Positions 1 to 11,151 are shown, counted from the first letter of the stretch. The stretch is DNA of 64,000 bases from Tepidamorphus sp. (GCA_028280885.1 JANQKY010000046.1:30316-94315), one strand, 5' to 3'. Notes: generated by a model from the sequence alone, not told the origin. Numbers and translations: made by a program.

Positions 1-90
1 GGTCCTATTTTAGGCTTATAGGAATGCGGTCGGGACATCGGTCCGACCGGTAAACGGGAGTGCGGCCCGCTGGCGGGGCCGTCTGTTGCA

Positions 91-840
91 ATGATCCTGA
101 GCGACGAGGAACTGGAGCGCTACGCCCGGCATATCGTGCTGCCGGAGGTCGGCGGGCCGGGCCAGCAGCGGCTTAAATCCGCCCGCGTGCTGGTGATCGG
201 CGCCGGCGGCCTCGGCGCGCCCCTCCTGCACTATCTCGCCGCGGCGGGGGTGGGAACGCTCGGCATCGTCGACGACGACACCGTCTCGCTGTCCAACCTG
301 CAGCGCCAGGTCATCCACGACACCGAGGCCGTCGGGACGCTGAAGGTCGACAGCGCCGCGGCCGCGCTCAAGCGCATCAACCCGCATGTCGCGGTCGAAC
401 GCTATTCCGTCCGGCTGACGGCGGAGAACGCGCCGGGCCTGGTCTGTGGCTTCGACGTGGTGGCCGACGGATCGGACAATTTCGCGACCCGTTATGCCGC
501 CGCCGATGCCTGTGCCATCTGGCGCCGGCCGCTGGTCAGCGCCGCGGTCGGCCGTTTCGACGGCTCGATCACCACGCTGAAGCCCTACGAGACGGGCGCG
601 GACGGTCGTCCCAATCCCTCCTACCGGGACCTCTTCCCCGATCCGCCGCCCGACGGCACCCTGCCGACCTGCGCGGAGGCCGGCATCCTGGGCGCGCTGA
701 CCGGCGTTCTCGGCACGATGATGGCGCTGGAGACGATCAAGCTGATCACCGGCGTCGGCGATCCGCTGATCGGCCGGCTGATGCTGTTCGACGGCCTGGC
801 GATGCGCGTCGAGACGATCGGCTATGCCGGCGACCGGTAG
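91..840 (+). CDS. moeB: MoeB/ThiF/HesA-family adenylating enzyme
   Basis: An E1-like enzyme that adenylates the C-terminal Gly-Gly of a ubiquitin-fold sulfur carrier (MoaD or ThiS) in the cytoplasm, for molybdopterin or thiazole synthesis. At 249 aa it matches E. coli MoeB in length. Visible are the nucleotide-binding loop GAGGLG (37-42), the SNLQRQ segment (68-73), DGSDN (126-130) and the PTCAEAG cysteine motif (Cys194). The two CxxC zinc pairs of classical MoeB/ThiF are missing: the stretch before Cys194 has no cysteine. No MoaD, ThiS or rhodanese gene is adjacent, so MoeB versus ThiF cannot be settled from context. The ATG start lacks a clear Shine-Dalgarno sequence. Confidence 0.85.
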   Translation: MILSDEELERYARHIVLPEVGGPGQQRLKSARVLVIGAGGLGAPLLHYLAAAGVGTLGIVDDDTVSLSNLQRQVIHDTEAVGTLKVDSAAAALKRINPHVAVERYSVRLTAENAPGLVCGFDVVADGSDNFATRYAAADACAIWRRPLVSAAVGRFDGSITTLKPYETGADGRPNPSYRDLFPDPPPDGTLPTCAEAGILGALTGVLGTMMALETIKLITGVGDPLIGRLMLFDGLAMRVETIGYAGDR

Positions 841-880
841 GCCGGTCGCCGGCCGCTATCGATCAGCAGGCCAAAGAAGC

Positions 881-1174
881 CTATCCCTGCCAGCCGGGCG
901 GGCACTCGACGACGACCCGGTTGCCGTACTGGTCATAGGCGTGACAGTAGCCCGGCCGGTTGGCGACCGCGCCGATGATCGAGCCGGCCGCACCGCCGAC
1001 GGCGGCGCCGACAAGCGCGCCCTCGACCGACCCGCCGGCGATCGCGCCGACCACGGCTCCGGTTCCCGCGCCGATCGCGCCGCCGGTCAGGGCGCCGCGC
1101 TGCTGCTGGGAATTGCAGGCGCTTAACAGCATCAGGGAGGCGAGAGACATCGCGACGACAGCAAGTTTCCGCAT
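881..1174 (-). CDS. Small glycine-zipper outer-membrane lipoprotein (YMGG-like)
   Basis: A 97-aa predicted lipoprotein. The chosen ATG has AGGAGA about 7 nt upstream; a longer reading adds ten residues without a better signal. Residues 1-19 form a type II signal peptide ending in a lipobox (LLSAC, Cys20). Residues 29-68 are a glycine zipper with repeated G-A-x-x-G spacing, as in the Rick_17kDa and YMGG families, which usually sit in or against the outer membrane. The short tail contains two cysteines and CPPGWQG. Exact function is unknown. It converges with the upstream MoeB-like gene, separated by 40 bp. Confidence 0.75.
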   Translation of the reverse strand: MRKLAVVAMSLASLMLLSACNSQQQRGALTGGAIGAGTGAVVGAIAGGSVEGALVGAAVGGAAGSIIGAVANRPGYCHAYDQYGNRVVVECPPGWQG

Positions 1175-1315
1175 GAAACGATCTCCTGGCTGCGCGCGCG
1201 CCAACAGCGGTGCGACTTAAGGGGTCAAACGCAACCGATCGATGATCAGTAGCAAAACCGGTTAATTCTTGGCAAGCCGCGGGCTATCGCACCGGTAAAC
1301 GGTTGGTTTCGCCCC

Positions 1316-1618
1316 TCATCGCGACAGCCGTTGCGCGATGCCGAGATTGTAGTCGCGGATCCAGCCCGGAATGAGGAAGGCGTCTATTACCCACCATATG
1401 GCCCAGACCGCCAGGAAGGCCCAGCCGATCAGGATATAGACCGTGACCGTGCCGATGCCCCACACGGCGAGCATGATCAGGCCGGAGAGGACGCGGCCGG
1501 CATACATCCGGTGGGCGCCGAGAAAGCCCAGAAAGAACCAGAGGATATAGGTGAGCACCGGCGACTTCGACATCGCGTCGTATTCCATCAGACGCTGGGA
1601 CTCCGGTGTCTCGCTCAT
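1316..1618 (-). CDS. TM2 domain membrane protein
   Basis: A 100-aa protein of the TM2 family. After a soluble N-terminus of about 20 residues come two transmembrane helices: the first contains ILWFFLGFLGAHRMYAG, the family hallmark, and the second lies in VYILIGWAFLAVWAIWW. The tail keeps the R-D-Y-N motif (IRDYNLGIAQ). The internal ATG is preferred over a longer frame because GAGG precedes it. The biochemical role of bacterial TM2 proteins is not established. It lies downstream of the 2-hydroxyacid dehydrogenase on the same strand, with about 100 bp between them. Confidence 0.75.
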   Translation of the reverse strand: MSETPESQRLMEYDAMSKSPVLTYILWFFLGFLGAHRMYAGRVLSGLIMLAVWGIGTVTVYILIGWAFLAVWAIWWVIDAFLIPGWIRDYNLGIAQRLSR

Positions 1619-1721
1619 CGTCGCCTCTGTGGTGTCGGGTGCGGTGAACTGCGGCAGGCACGCTTGCCGCCAAGATATGTGGTCGGCGTGACCGGCCCGC
1701 AAGGCCGCGAGACCATCGCGC

Positions 1722-2708
1722 CTACAGCATCGACGGCAGCACCCGGTCGGGCGGGCGGTGGCCGTCGGCGAAGGTCTTGATGTTGATGATCACCTTCTCG
1801 CCCATGTCGATCCGGCTCTCGATGGTCGAGGAGCCCATATGCGGCAGCAGCACGACCTGATCGGACTTGGCGAGCTTCGGATTGACCGAAGGCTCGTGCT
1901 CGAACACGTCGAGCCCGGCGCCGGCCAGCTCGCCGGCTTCCAGCATCCGGGCGAGCGCGTTCTCGTCGATCACCTCGCCGCGCGCGGTGTTGACCACATA
2001 GGCCTCCGGACGCAGCAGCTTCAGCCGACGCGCCGACAGCAGGTGGTAGGTCGCGGGCGTGTGCGGGCAGTGAACCGAGATGACGTCCATGCGCGCCAGC
2101 ATCTGGTCGAGGCTGTCCCAATAGGTCGCCTCCAGCGCGTCCTCGACGTCACCGGGCACGCGGCGGCGGTTGTGATAGTGGATCTGCATGCCGAAGGCCT
2201 TGGCGCGCCGCGCGACCGCCTGGCCGATCCGGCCCATGCCGATGATGCCCAGCCGCTTGCCGTTGATGCGGTGGCCGAGCATCCAGGTCGGCGACCAGCC
2301 CTTCCAGCTGCCCTCGTCCATGACATGCACGCCCTCGGCGAGACGGCGCGGCACGGCGAGCATCAGCGCCATCGTCATGTCGGCGGTGTCCTCGGTCAGC
2401 ACGCCCGGCGTGTTGGTGACCGCGATGCCGCGGGTCGTCGCCGTATCGACGTCGATATTGTCGACGCCGTTGCCGTAATTGGCGATCAGCCTCAGATTGG
2501 GACCGGCCTGGCTGAGGATCGAGGAATCGATCCGGTCGGTCACCGTCGGCACCAGCACGTCGGCCTCGCGGACGGCGGCGACCAGGCCGGCATGGTCGAG
2601 CGGTCGATCCTCGATATTGAGGCGCGTGTCGAACAATTCGCGCATTCGGGTTTCGACCACGTCGGGCAGTTTGCGCGTGACGATCACGAGCGGTCGCGAC
2701 TTGGGCAT
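1722..2708 (-). CDS. gyaR: D-isomer specific 2-hydroxyacid dehydrogenase (glyoxylate/hydroxypyruvate reductase type)
   Basis: A 328-aa cytoplasmic oxidoreductase that reduces glyoxylate or hydroxypyruvate to glycolate or D-glycerate. The split catalytic domain surrounds a Rossmann domain with GMGRIG (157-162). The catalytic triad is visible: Arg243 in NTARG, Glu272 in HEP and His290 in LPHMG. The acidic residue that selects NAD is replaced by an N-R-R-R cluster (180-183), which suggests NADP(H) preference; this is inference from family rules. The gene lies divergent to the SH3 protein, a placement recurring in Hyphomicrobiales near irr-fabA. Confidence 0.88.
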   Translation of the reverse strand: MPKSRPLVIVTRKLPDVVETRMRELFDTRLNIEDRPLDHAGLVAAVREADVLVPTVTDRIDSSILSQAGPNLRLIANYGNGVDNIDVDTATTRGIAVTNTPGVLTEDTADMTMALMLAVPRRLAEGVHVMDEGSWKGWSPTWMLGHRINGKRLGIIGMGRIGQAVARRAKAFGMQIHYHNRRRVPGDVEDALEATYWDSLDQMLARMDVISVHCPHTPATYHLLSARRLKLLRPEAYVVNTARGEVIDENALARMLEAGELAGAGLDVFEHEPSVNPKLAKSDQVVLLPHMGSSTIESRIDMGEKVIINIKTFADGHRPPDRVLPSML

Positions 2709-2943
2709 TGCCGGGTTTCCCCTCGTCTGGTGGCGCCATCCCGTATCCGGCCGGATTCACGCGTCATTTACCATGGCCGTGATAGAGGTCGGTTCAAGCG
2801 GCGCGGGCCTGAATTTCCGCTTTCTCTAGCAGACGGATTTTAGAAACACAAAGCGGATCGGTGCGTCCTTCGGTATGGTTGACAGGAAAACCGCGAAGCG
2901 GCTTAACGTTGCGCCGAACCCAACGGATCGCTTCGGAACGAAT

Positions 2944-3513
2944 ATGATCGAGACGACTTGGAGAGCGGGGCTTGCGACAACGCTGCTGTCGGCCCTGCTG
3001 CTCATGCTTGCCGGCGCGGCGACGATTCCCGCCCAGGTCGCCGCCAAAACGGACGACCCGGCTGCGGCCGCGCGAAAGACCGGACCCAGCGGCCTGCCGC
3101 TGCCGCGCTTCGTCAGCCTGAAGTCGGACCGCATCAATGTCCGCGCCGGACCGGGGCAGGACCATCGCATCGCCTGGATCTTCGCCAAGGCCGGCCTGCC
3201 CGTCGAGATCATCGCCGAATATGACAACTGGCGGCGCATCCGCGACAGCGAGGGCGCGGAAGGCTGGGTGTTTCATTCGCTGCTGTCGGGCCGGCGCACC
3301 GCGCTGGTGGCGCCCTGGGCGACCGGCAAGACGGTGGGCATGCGCCGCGAACCCTCCAAGGAGGGCCCGCTGGCGGCCAAGGTCGAGCCTTATGTGCTCG
3401 TCGACGTCAGCGAATGCGATGGGGCCTGGTGTCGGGTCTCGGTGGAGAATGTCAGCGGCTGGATCCAGCAGAACATGCTGTGGGGCGTCTATCCGAAAGA
3501 GGCGCTGGATTAG
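2944..3513 (+). CDS. Exported bacterial SH3 domain protein
   Basis: A 189-aa protein with an N-terminal hydrophobic signal or anchor (about residues 8-32) followed by two SH3b-like repeats. The first contains RINVRAGPGQ and EGWVFHSLLSG, the second AWCRVSVENVSGWIQQNMLWG. Such proteins are exported and thought to bind peptidoglycan or ligands at the cell wall; no catalytic domain is present. A longer frame begins at 2875, but the ATG used here starts just before the signal sequence. The family is conserved between the 2-hydroxyacid dehydrogenase and irr in Hyphomicrobiales. A repeat-rich 660-bp gap follows. Confidence 0.8.
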   Translation: MIETTWRAGLATTLLSALLLMLAGAATIPAQVAAKTDDPAAAARKTGPSGLPLPRFVSLKSDRINVRAGPGQDHRIAWIFAKAGLPVEIIAEYDNWRRIRDSEGAEGWVFHSLLSGRRTALVAPWATGKTVGMRREPSKEGPLAAKVEPYVLVDVSECDGAWCRVSVENVSGWIQQNMLWGVYPKEALD

Positions 3514-3632
3514 GGCATCGGACCGGGTGGCGGCCGATCGACGGTTGCACTTGCAGTTCGAGGTGGATTGGCCCCCCGGGAAAAGCCCGGCGATGACCTC
3601 GGTGGGAAGAGACGAGGCGAAAACCCCTCCCT

Positions 3633-3766
3633 CGTCATCCCGGAAGCCGCTTGCGGCTATCCGGGATCGGGGAACCCGGGCGTTTCGGAGACCCGTCGGC
3701 CTCGATGTCCGCACGCTCAGGGGCTCCCCGATCCCGGCTCTCCACTTCGTTTCGGCCGGGATGACG
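3633..3766. repeat. Composite palindromic repeat, GTCATCCCGG family
   Basis: Bounded by the inverted pair CGTCATCCCGG / CCGGGATGACG (11 bp, perfect). The left end carries an internal hairpin (CCGGAAGCCGC, two-base loop, GCGGCTATCCGG). The right end is a related hairpin arm in inverted orientation. Same family as 13027-13150, 33023-33145 and 42332-42455. Confidence 0.75.
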
Positions 3767-3878
3767 ATTGAGAGGAGGGTGTACTTTCTCTTCTGCTGTC
3801 ATGCCCGGACGTGTTCCACTACTGTCCGGCTTAGCGAGGACGGGGCTTTTTGTTTTCAGCCTGACCACCCTCTCGGAG

Positions 3879-3976
3879 GTCATCCCCGGACTTGTTCCGG
3901 GGATCCATGACCACCGCCGTTAGAATAATCGCTGGCGACTGTGTTCATGGATTGCCGGGACAAGCCCGGCAATGAC
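3879..3976. repeat. Composite palindromic repeat, CCGGGCTTGTCCCGG family
   Basis: Two hairpin units face each other: GTCATCCCCGGACTTGTTCC at the left, and on the right a palindrome around GCCGGGACAAGCCCGGC closing with AATGAC. Between them are copies of CCATGACCACCGCCG and GTGTTCATGG. The same architecture recurs at 37984-38073 and 63864-63988. Confidence 0.7.
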
Positions 3977-4031
3977 GTCAGAACGGATGGGATACAGAGT
4001 GTGCGAAGACCCGACACCACCCTCTCAATCG

Positions 4032-4080
4032 CCATCCCGGAATTCGCGAAAGCGAATATCCGGGATCGGAGAGCCCGGGC
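4032..4080. repeat. Single hairpin unit, ATCCCGGAATTCGC family
   Basis: Arms CCCGGAATTCGC and GCGAATATCCGGG separated by a short loop, followed by ATCGGAGAGCCCGGGC. The opposite orientation of the same unit closes the repeats at 33145, 42455 and 63638. Confidence 0.7.
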
Positions 4081-4174
4081 GGTGAGGCGTTCCCTTGGTG
4101 GTGAAACCGGTGTCAACGTTTGAAAGGCCGCGGTTTGCCGGCGCCACCCCCGCGCGCCCCCGGAACAGTGCGCG

Positions 4175-4648
4175 TCAGCGCTTGCTGCGGCGGACCCGGA
4201 CCACCACGTCGATATGGGTGATCTCCATGCCTTCCGGCGCGCGCGGCAGGCCGCTGACGACCAGGCCGCCGTCTTCGATATCGACGAGCCGCTGCTCGTC
4301 CTCGACATAGAAATGATGATGGTCCGACGTGTTGGTGTCGAAATAGGACTTCGCCCCGTCGACCGCGACTTCCCGCAACAGGCCGGCCTGGGTGAACTGA
4401 TGCAGCGTGTTGTAGACGGTTGCCAGCGACACCGGGACCGATTCCCTGACCGCCTGCTCGTGCAGCATCTCGGCGGTGACGTGCCGGTCGTTGCCGTCGA
4501 ACAGCAGCGCCCCCAGAGACAGACGCTGGCGCGTCGGACGCAGACCCGCGGACCGCAGCCGTTCCGTGATATCCGGCTGTCCGGTTCCACGCGAATGAGC
4601 GGCCTGCCCTTCAGCGCCGGCGCTTGATCCCGATCGGATAGTATCCAT
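4175..4648 (-). CDS. irr: Iron response regulator Irr (Fur superfamily)
   Basis: A 157-aa DNA-binding regulator. In Hyphomicrobiales Irr represses heme synthesis and iron-using genes when iron is low and is destabilised through heme. The winged helix covers about residues 27-100, including LATVYNTLHQFTQAGLL. The histidine cluster DHHHFY (110-112), used for heme sensing in Irr, is present, while the C-terminal CxxC pairs of true Fur are absent. No N-terminal heme regulatory motif (Cys-Pro) is seen. It is divergent from fabA across about 235 bp, the usual position of irr in this order. A second Fur-family gene lies at 28066-28494. Confidence 0.88.
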   Translation of the reverse strand: MDTIRSGSSAGAEGQAAHSRGTGQPDITERLRSAGLRPTRQRLSLGALLFDGNDRHVTAEMLHEQAVRESVPVSLATVYNTLHQFTQAGLLREVAVDGAKSYFDTNTSDHHHFYVEDEQRLVDIEDGGLVVSGLPRAPEGMEITHIDVVVRVRRSKR

Positions 4649-4884
4649 GACGTCTGCCTAGGAATTGTTGCGATCAGAACCAATATACGGCCCGGATCGC
4701 ACTTCGGCAAGAACCTGTGGAGGGGCGGAAGCGCCAAATATGCCCCACTTTCGAGGGGCGGAAAGCTATGATAGGTAGGCGTAGGACAGCACCGGATCGG
4801 CCGGGAGCCTTGGAATTGCGCGACGCTTGCGCGACGATCGGGTCCCGACCGCGAAGTCCGGCTGATACGAACAAATGACGAGCG

Positions 4885-5418
4885 ATGCGAATGACCGAAC
4901 GGCGGTCCAGGTTTGACTTCGAGGATCTGCTGGCTTGCGCCCGCGGCGAACTGTTCGGCCCCGGCAATGCGCAGCTGCCGCTGCCGCCGATGCTGATGTT
5001 CGACCGGATTTCGAGCATATCGGAAGAAGGCGGCGAGCATGGCAAGGGCCAGATCCGCGCCGAATTGGATGTGCGCCCGGATCTCTGGTTCTTTCCCTGC
5101 CACTTCAAGGGCGATCCGGTCATGCCGGGCTGCCTGCAGCTCGACGCCCTGTGGCAGATGCTCGGGTTCTTTCTGGGCTGGTCGGGCGGCGAGGGCCGCG
5201 GCCGCGCCCTGTCGGCGGGTCAGATCAAGATCTCGGACATGATCCTGCCGACCGCGAAGGTGATCGAATACGGTGTCGACCTGAAACGGGTGATCCGCCG
5301 CAAGCTGACGCTGGGCATCGGCGACGGCTGGCTGAAGGTCGACGGCGAGCCCGTCTTCCAGGCGCTCGACCTGCGCGTCGGCCTGTTCACGAGCGAACCG
5401 GCGGCCGAGTCGTCCTGA
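4885..5418 (+). CDS. fabA: 3-hydroxydecanoyl-ACP dehydratase/isomerase FabA
   Basis: Dehydrates 3-hydroxydecanoyl-ACP and isomerises trans-2- to cis-3-decenoyl-ACP, the branch point to unsaturated fatty acids. It is a 177-aa hot-dog fold protein. The catalytic pair is visible as His73 in [17 protein letters not shown] and Asp87 in the same motif, with GGEGRGRAL following as in E. coli FabA. A second in-frame ATG at 4891 would remove two residues; neither start has a strong Shine-Dalgarno sequence. It heads fabA-fabB-fabI, with 125 bp before fabB, and is divergent from irr. Confidence 0.95.
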   Translation: MRMTERRSRFDFEDLLACARGELFGPGNAQLPLPPMLMFDRISSISEEGGEHGKGQIRAELDVRPDLWFFPCHFKGDPVMPGCLQLDALWQMLGFFLGWSGGEGRGRALSAGQIKISDMILPTAKVIEYGVDLKRVIRRKLTLGIGDGWLKVDGEPVFQALDLRVGLFTSEPAAESS

Positions 5419-5543
5419 CCAAGTCGTCCTAACGGGCGCCCATTGGCTGCGATGGCCCCCGAATGGGGCCGCGACGAGGCCAATGGAGGCGTGATCGCGA
5501 TCGGGGACAGGGGCCGGCGATCGGGGACCACAAGGGGATTTCG

Positions 5544-6767
5544 ATGAAGCGCGTTGTAGTGACCGGCATGGGAATCGTGTCGAGCATCGGCAACTCCACC
5601 CAGGAGGTGGTGGCGTCGCTGCGCGAGGCGCGGTCGGGTATCAGCACCGCCGAGGACTACACCAGGATCGGCTTCCGCTCGCAGGTGCACGGATCGCCGG
5701 ATCTCGACGCCAGCGAGCTGGTCGACCGGCGGGCGATGCGGTTTCACGGCCGCGGCACCGCCTGGAACCATGTCGCCATGGATCAGGCGATCCGCGATTC
5801 CGGGCTTGAGCAAAGCGACATCAGCAACGAGCGGACCGGCCTGATCATGGGCTCCGGCGGCACCTCGACCAGGACGATCGTCGAGGCCGCCCGCACGGCC
5901 GAGGACCGGGGGCCGAAGCGCATCGGGCCGTTCGCGGTGCCCAAGGCGATGTCGTCGACGGCCTCGGCGACGCTGTCGACCTGGTTCAAGATCAAGGGCG
6001 TCAACTATTCGATCTCGTCGGCCTGCGCGACGTCGTCGCACTGTATCGGCAATGCCGCCCAGATGATCCAGTGGGGCAATCAGGACGTGATGTTCGCCGG
6101 CGGCTGCGAGGATCTCGACTGGACCCTGTCCGTCCTGTTCGACGCGATGGGCGCGATGTCGTCGAAATACAACGACACGCCGGAAAAGGCCTCGCGGGCC
6201 TATGACGCCGACCGCGACGGCTTCGTCATCGCCGGCGGCGCGGGCGTGCTGGTGCTGGAGGAGCTCGAACACGCCAAGGCACGCGGCGCGCGCATCTATG
6301 GCGAGCTTGCCGGCTATGGCGTCACCTCGGACGGCGCCGACATGGTCGCCCCCTCCGGCGAGGGCGGCGAGCGCTGCATGCGCATGGCCCTGTCGACGGT
6401 GAAGCAGCCGGTCGACTACATCAATCCGCACGCCACCTCGACGCCGGTCGGCGACGGGCCGGAAATCACCGCCATCCGCAACGTCTTCGGTTCGGGCGAT
6501 AAATGCCCGCCGATCTCGGCGACCAAATCGCTGACCGGCCATTCGCAAGGGGCGGCCGGCGTGCAGGAAGCGATCTATTCCCTTTTGATGATGAATAACG
6601 GTTTTCTTTGCGAATCGGCGAATATCGAAACACTCGATCCGGAATTCGCCGATATGCCGATCCTGCGGGAACGGCGTGATAGTCAGGACATTAATTGCGT
6701 GCTGTCGAACAGTTTCGGCTTTGGCGGCACGAATGCGACTTTGGTGTTCAGCCGCCATGACGGCTGA
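5544..6767 (+). CDS. fabB: Beta-ketoacyl-ACP synthase I FabB
   Basis: Condenses malonyl-ACP with acyl-ACP, including the cis-3-decenoyl intermediate made by FabA. The 407-aa thiolase fold shows the active-site Cys161 in [10 protein letters not shown], His296 in [11 protein letters not shown], Lys328 and His333 in [13 protein letters not shown]: the Cys-His-His triad of KAS I. The start is an ATG with AAGGGGAT upstream; an open frame reaching back to 5463 lacks family homology. Pairing with FabA marks the anaerobic-type pathway for unsaturated fatty acids. Confidence 0.95.
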   Translation: MKRVVVTGMGIVSSIGNSTQEVVASLREARSGISTAEDYTRIGFRSQVHGSPDLDASELVDRRAMRFHGRGTAWNHVAMDQAIRDSGLEQSDISNERTGLIMGSGGTSTRTIVEAARTAEDRGPKRIGPFAVPKAMSSTASATLSTWFKIKGVNYSISSACATSSHCIGNAAQMIQWGNQDVMFAGGCEDLDWTLSVLFDAMGAMSSKYNDTPEKASRAYDADRDGFVIAGGAGVLVLEELEHAKARGARIYGELAGYGVTSDGADMVAPSGEGGERCMRMALSTVKQPVDYINPHATSTPVGDGPEITAIRNVFGSGDKCPPISATKSLTGHSQGAAGVQEAIYSLLMMNNGFLCESANIETLDPEFADMPILRERRDSQDINCVLSNSFGFGGTNATLVFSRHDG

Positions 6768-6829
6768 TGATTTTTCAAGACGGGCGGCCCCCCGCCCGAC
6801 GATAGATGCCGGAAAGGCGGGAATCACGA

Positions 6830-7639
6830 ATGGGTAAGTCTCTGATGGCCGGCAAGCGCGGCCTGATCATGGGTGTTGCAAACGATCATTCGATCGCCTG
6901 GGGCATCGCCAAGGCACTCGCCGCGCAGGGCGCCGAGCTTGCCTTCACCTATCAGGGCGACGCGTTCGGACGGCGGGTGCGGCCGCTTGCCGAATCGCTC
7001 GGCGCCGACCAGGTCTATCCTTGCGACGTCGAGGAGGCCGGCACGGTCGACGCGGTCTTCGAGGGACTGACGCAGCGCTGGGGAACGATCGACTTCCTCG
7101 TCCATGCGGTCGCGTTTTCCGAGAAATCGGAGCTGAAGGGGCGCTACGCCGACACCAGCCGCGACAATTTCACGCGGACGATGCTGATCTCCTGCTTCTC
7201 CTTCACCGAGATCGCCAAACGCGCCTCGCAGGTGATGAATGGCGGCGGCAGCCTGCTGACGCTGACCTATGCGGGCTCCACGCGGGTGATGCCGAACTAC
7301 AACGTGATGGGCGTCGCCAAGGCGGCGCTGGAGGCGAGCGTGCGCTATCTCGCCGCCGATTACGGGCCTGAAGGCATCCGGGTCAACGCGATTTCGGCGG
7401 GCCCGGTGCGGACGCTTGCCGGCTCGGGCATTTCGGACGCCCGCCGCATGTATAATTTCCACGCCAGCCATTCGCCGCTGCGCCGGGCGACCAATCTCGA
7501 CGATGTCGGCGGGTCGGCGCTCTATCTCCTCTCCGACCTGTCGTCGGGGGTGACCGGCGAGGTGCATTTCGTCGATTCCGGCTATCACGTCGTGTCGATG
7601 CCGCATCCCGACGACATGAAGGCGGAAAACGGCGGATAG
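6830..7639 (+). CDS. fabI: Enoyl-ACP reductase FabI
   Basis: NADH-dependent reduction of trans-2-enoyl-ACP, the last step of each elongation round and the target of triclosan. It is a 269-aa short-chain dehydrogenase fold. The catalytic tyrosine and lysine are seen in PNYNVMGVAK (Tyr157, Lys164), with Tyr147 nearby, and the cofactor region starts MGVANDHSIAWGIA. The ATG at 6830 fits the family N-terminus better than the in-frame ATG at 6806. It ends the fab cluster, about 60 bp after fabB, and converges on the GGDEF gene. Confidence 0.95.
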   Translation: MGKSLMAGKRGLIMGVANDHSIAWGIAKALAAQGAELAFTYQGDAFGRRVRPLAESLGADQVYPCDVEEAGTVDAVFEGLTQRWGTIDFLVHAVAFSEKSELKGRYADTSRDNFTRTMLISCFSFTEIAKRASQVMNGGGSLLTLTYAGSTRVMPNYNVMGVAKAALEASVRYLAADYGPEGIRVNAISAGPVRTLAGSGISDARRMYNFHASHSPLRRATNLDDVGGSALYLLSDLSSGVTGEVHFVDSGYHVVSMPHPDDMKAENGG

Positions 7640-7663
7640 CGCCGTTCCGGTCCCCCTCTCGCG

Positions 7664-8665
7664 TCAGACGTCTTCGGCCTTCGGCAGCGGCCCGGTCGAG
7701 AAGATCAGCGGCTCGTCGCTGTCGTCGGGATCGCTCCAGGCCTCGACCCGGTTGCGACCGTTGTTCTTGGCCGTGTAGAGCGCCATGTCGGCGCGATGCA
7801 GGATGGCCTCGAAGTCGCGGTCGCCGGCGGCGAAGACGGTGACGCCGAAGCTTGCCGTGGCATGGTCGCCGCCCAGCGCCGGCATCGGCAGGCCGGCAAT
7901 GGCGCCGCGCAGGCGTTCGGCGATCGACAATCCGTCCACCAGGTCCGTCCGCGGCGCGATGACGGCGAATTCCTCGCCGCCCAGCCGCGCGAAGGGGGTG
8001 TCGGCGCGCAGGTTGCGCTCGACGACGCCGGCGACCGTGCGCAGCACCGCATCGCCGGCGGCGTGTCCGTGGGTGTCGTTGATGCGCTTGAAGTGGTCGA
8101 GGTCGATGACGATCACCACGAAGGGCGGCCCGCTACGCCGCGCGTCGCTGATCAGCCGCTCGCCGATCCGCATCAGGGTGCGCCGGTTGGCGATACCGGT
8201 CAGCGCGTCCGTTTCGGCGGTTCGGGCGAGATCGGCCTTGGCCGATTCGGCCAGCATCAGGGCGCTGCGGATCTCGCGCATCAGCCGGCCGGCCTCGTCG
8301 TCATAGCCGGCGGGCAGGTCGGGGATGCGTCGTGTCGCGCGATAGGCGCTGAGCGCGGCGATCGACATCTGCAAGGGCTGCAGGGCGCCGCGCAGCGCGA
8401 TCAGCATCAGGCCGATGCCGATCAGGTCGGCGCCGAGGATCAGGGCGACCATCAGCGGCGAGAGGCCGACCACGCCGCCGGTGGCAAGGCCCGCCGCCAG
8501 TAGAACCAGGATCAGCGGCGCGCAGGCGGCAAGCGAGCAGACCAGCATCAGCCGGCCGAGATAGCTCGCCGGCCAGGGCAGGCGGTTCAGCCAGTCATAA
8601 AACCGCAGCGATCCGGTCCCGGGACCGCCCGCGCTCTCCATTCCGGCGGGATGATGCATCTGCAT
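7664..8665 (-). CDS. Membrane-bound diguanylate cyclase (GGDEF)
   Basis: A 333-aa predicted c-di-GMP synthase. Two hydrophobic segments (about residues 38-62 and 70-92) anchor it in the inner membrane, followed by a short linker and a GGDEF domain. The active-site motif is GGEEF (229-233), a functional variant. The product-inhibition I-site is degenerate: the RxxD position reads R-A-D-T (220-223), so feedback inhibition may be weak. The start chosen has GGAA upstream; an alternative in-frame start at 8725 adds 20 residues. No PAS or REC sensor domain is visible. Confidence 0.85.
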   Translation of the reverse strand: MQMHHPAGMESAGGPGTGSLRFYDWLNRLPWPASYLGRLMLVCSLAACAPLILVLLAAGLATGGVVGLSPLMVALILGADLIGIGLMLIALRGALQPLQMSIAALSAYRATRRIPDLPAGYDDEAGRLMREIRSALMLAESAKADLARTAETDALTGIANRRTLMRIGERLISDARRSGPPFVVIVIDLDHFKRINDTHGHAAGDAVLRTVAGVVERNLRADTPFARLGGEEFAVIAPRTDLVDGLSIAERLRGAIAGLPMPALGGDHATASFGVTVFAAGDRDFEAILHRADMALYTAKNNGRNRVEAWSDPDDSDEPLIFSTGPLPKAEDV

Positions 8666-8820
8666 GGTGCCGTTCCAGGTCAATCCGCCAATCCACACGG
8701 CCGTACTGCGCCGATCGGATACCATTGGACGCCACGCCGCTTTCCGCCCGGTTTAGGCAAAGGCTACAATTTCACTCAGATCGCTAAGGCGTTGAACGCG
8801 CGCGAAAAGAAGGTCCGCAC

Positions 8821-8853
8821 AAACAAACGGCCCCGCGGTTTCCCGCGGGGCCG
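8821..8853 (-). terminator. Rho-independent terminator of pnp
   Basis: A perfect 11-bp stem (CGGCCCCGCGG with CCGCGGGGCCG, four-base loop) lies just after the pnp stop codon. On the minus strand it is followed by TTTGTTT. It closes the long leftward RNA/translation gene run. Confidence 0.82.
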
Positions 8854-8880
8854 ATGTTGTCGTGCAATCAATTGAGCCGA

Positions 8881-10995
<2,115 letters not shown>

Positions 10996-11116
10996 TACGT
11001 CTTGCCTCTTGGCGAAATGCGGGCGCCAGAGGCCATGGGCAAGATGGCAGGAGACTTCCGCTAGGTCAGAAGTGGCCTGCTATCCTCCCCATGGCCGACA
11101 GGCGCCCCGTCATGGA

Positions 11117-11140
11117 AGGCGGCGGACCATACCGCCGCCT
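11117..11140 (-). promoter_or_regulatory. Stem-loop between rpsO and pnp
   Basis: A perfect 9-bp inverted repeat (AGGCGGCGG / CCGCCGCCT) with a 6-base loop, about 12 bases past the rpsO stop. On the minus strand no U-run follows it, so it looks more like an RNA-processing hairpin in the rpsO-pnp transcript than a terminator. E. coli has an RNase III hairpin in the pnp leader; the analogy here is inference. Confidence 0.45.
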
Positions 11141-11151
11141 GAAAAGGCCCT

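Larger units (their letters stand above)
3514..4174. repeat. Intergenic block of dispersed palindromic repeats
   Basis: The 661-bp gap between the SH3 gene and irr contains no credible gene. It holds three repeat units (3633-3766, 3879-3976, 4032-4080), listed separately, plus a copy of the recurring CACTACTGTCCGG-TTAGC-like motif near 3818-3838. Short open frames here are repeat reading frames. Confidence 0.7.

Noticed and set aside
1..90. A partial gene at the left edge
   Set aside because: No frame with family similarity can be read in these 90 bases; the minus-strand frame there is antisense to moeB.
2794..3714. A 306-aa minus-strand frame upstream of the SH3 gene
   Set aside because: It is antisense to the SH3 protein and reads through repeat DNA.
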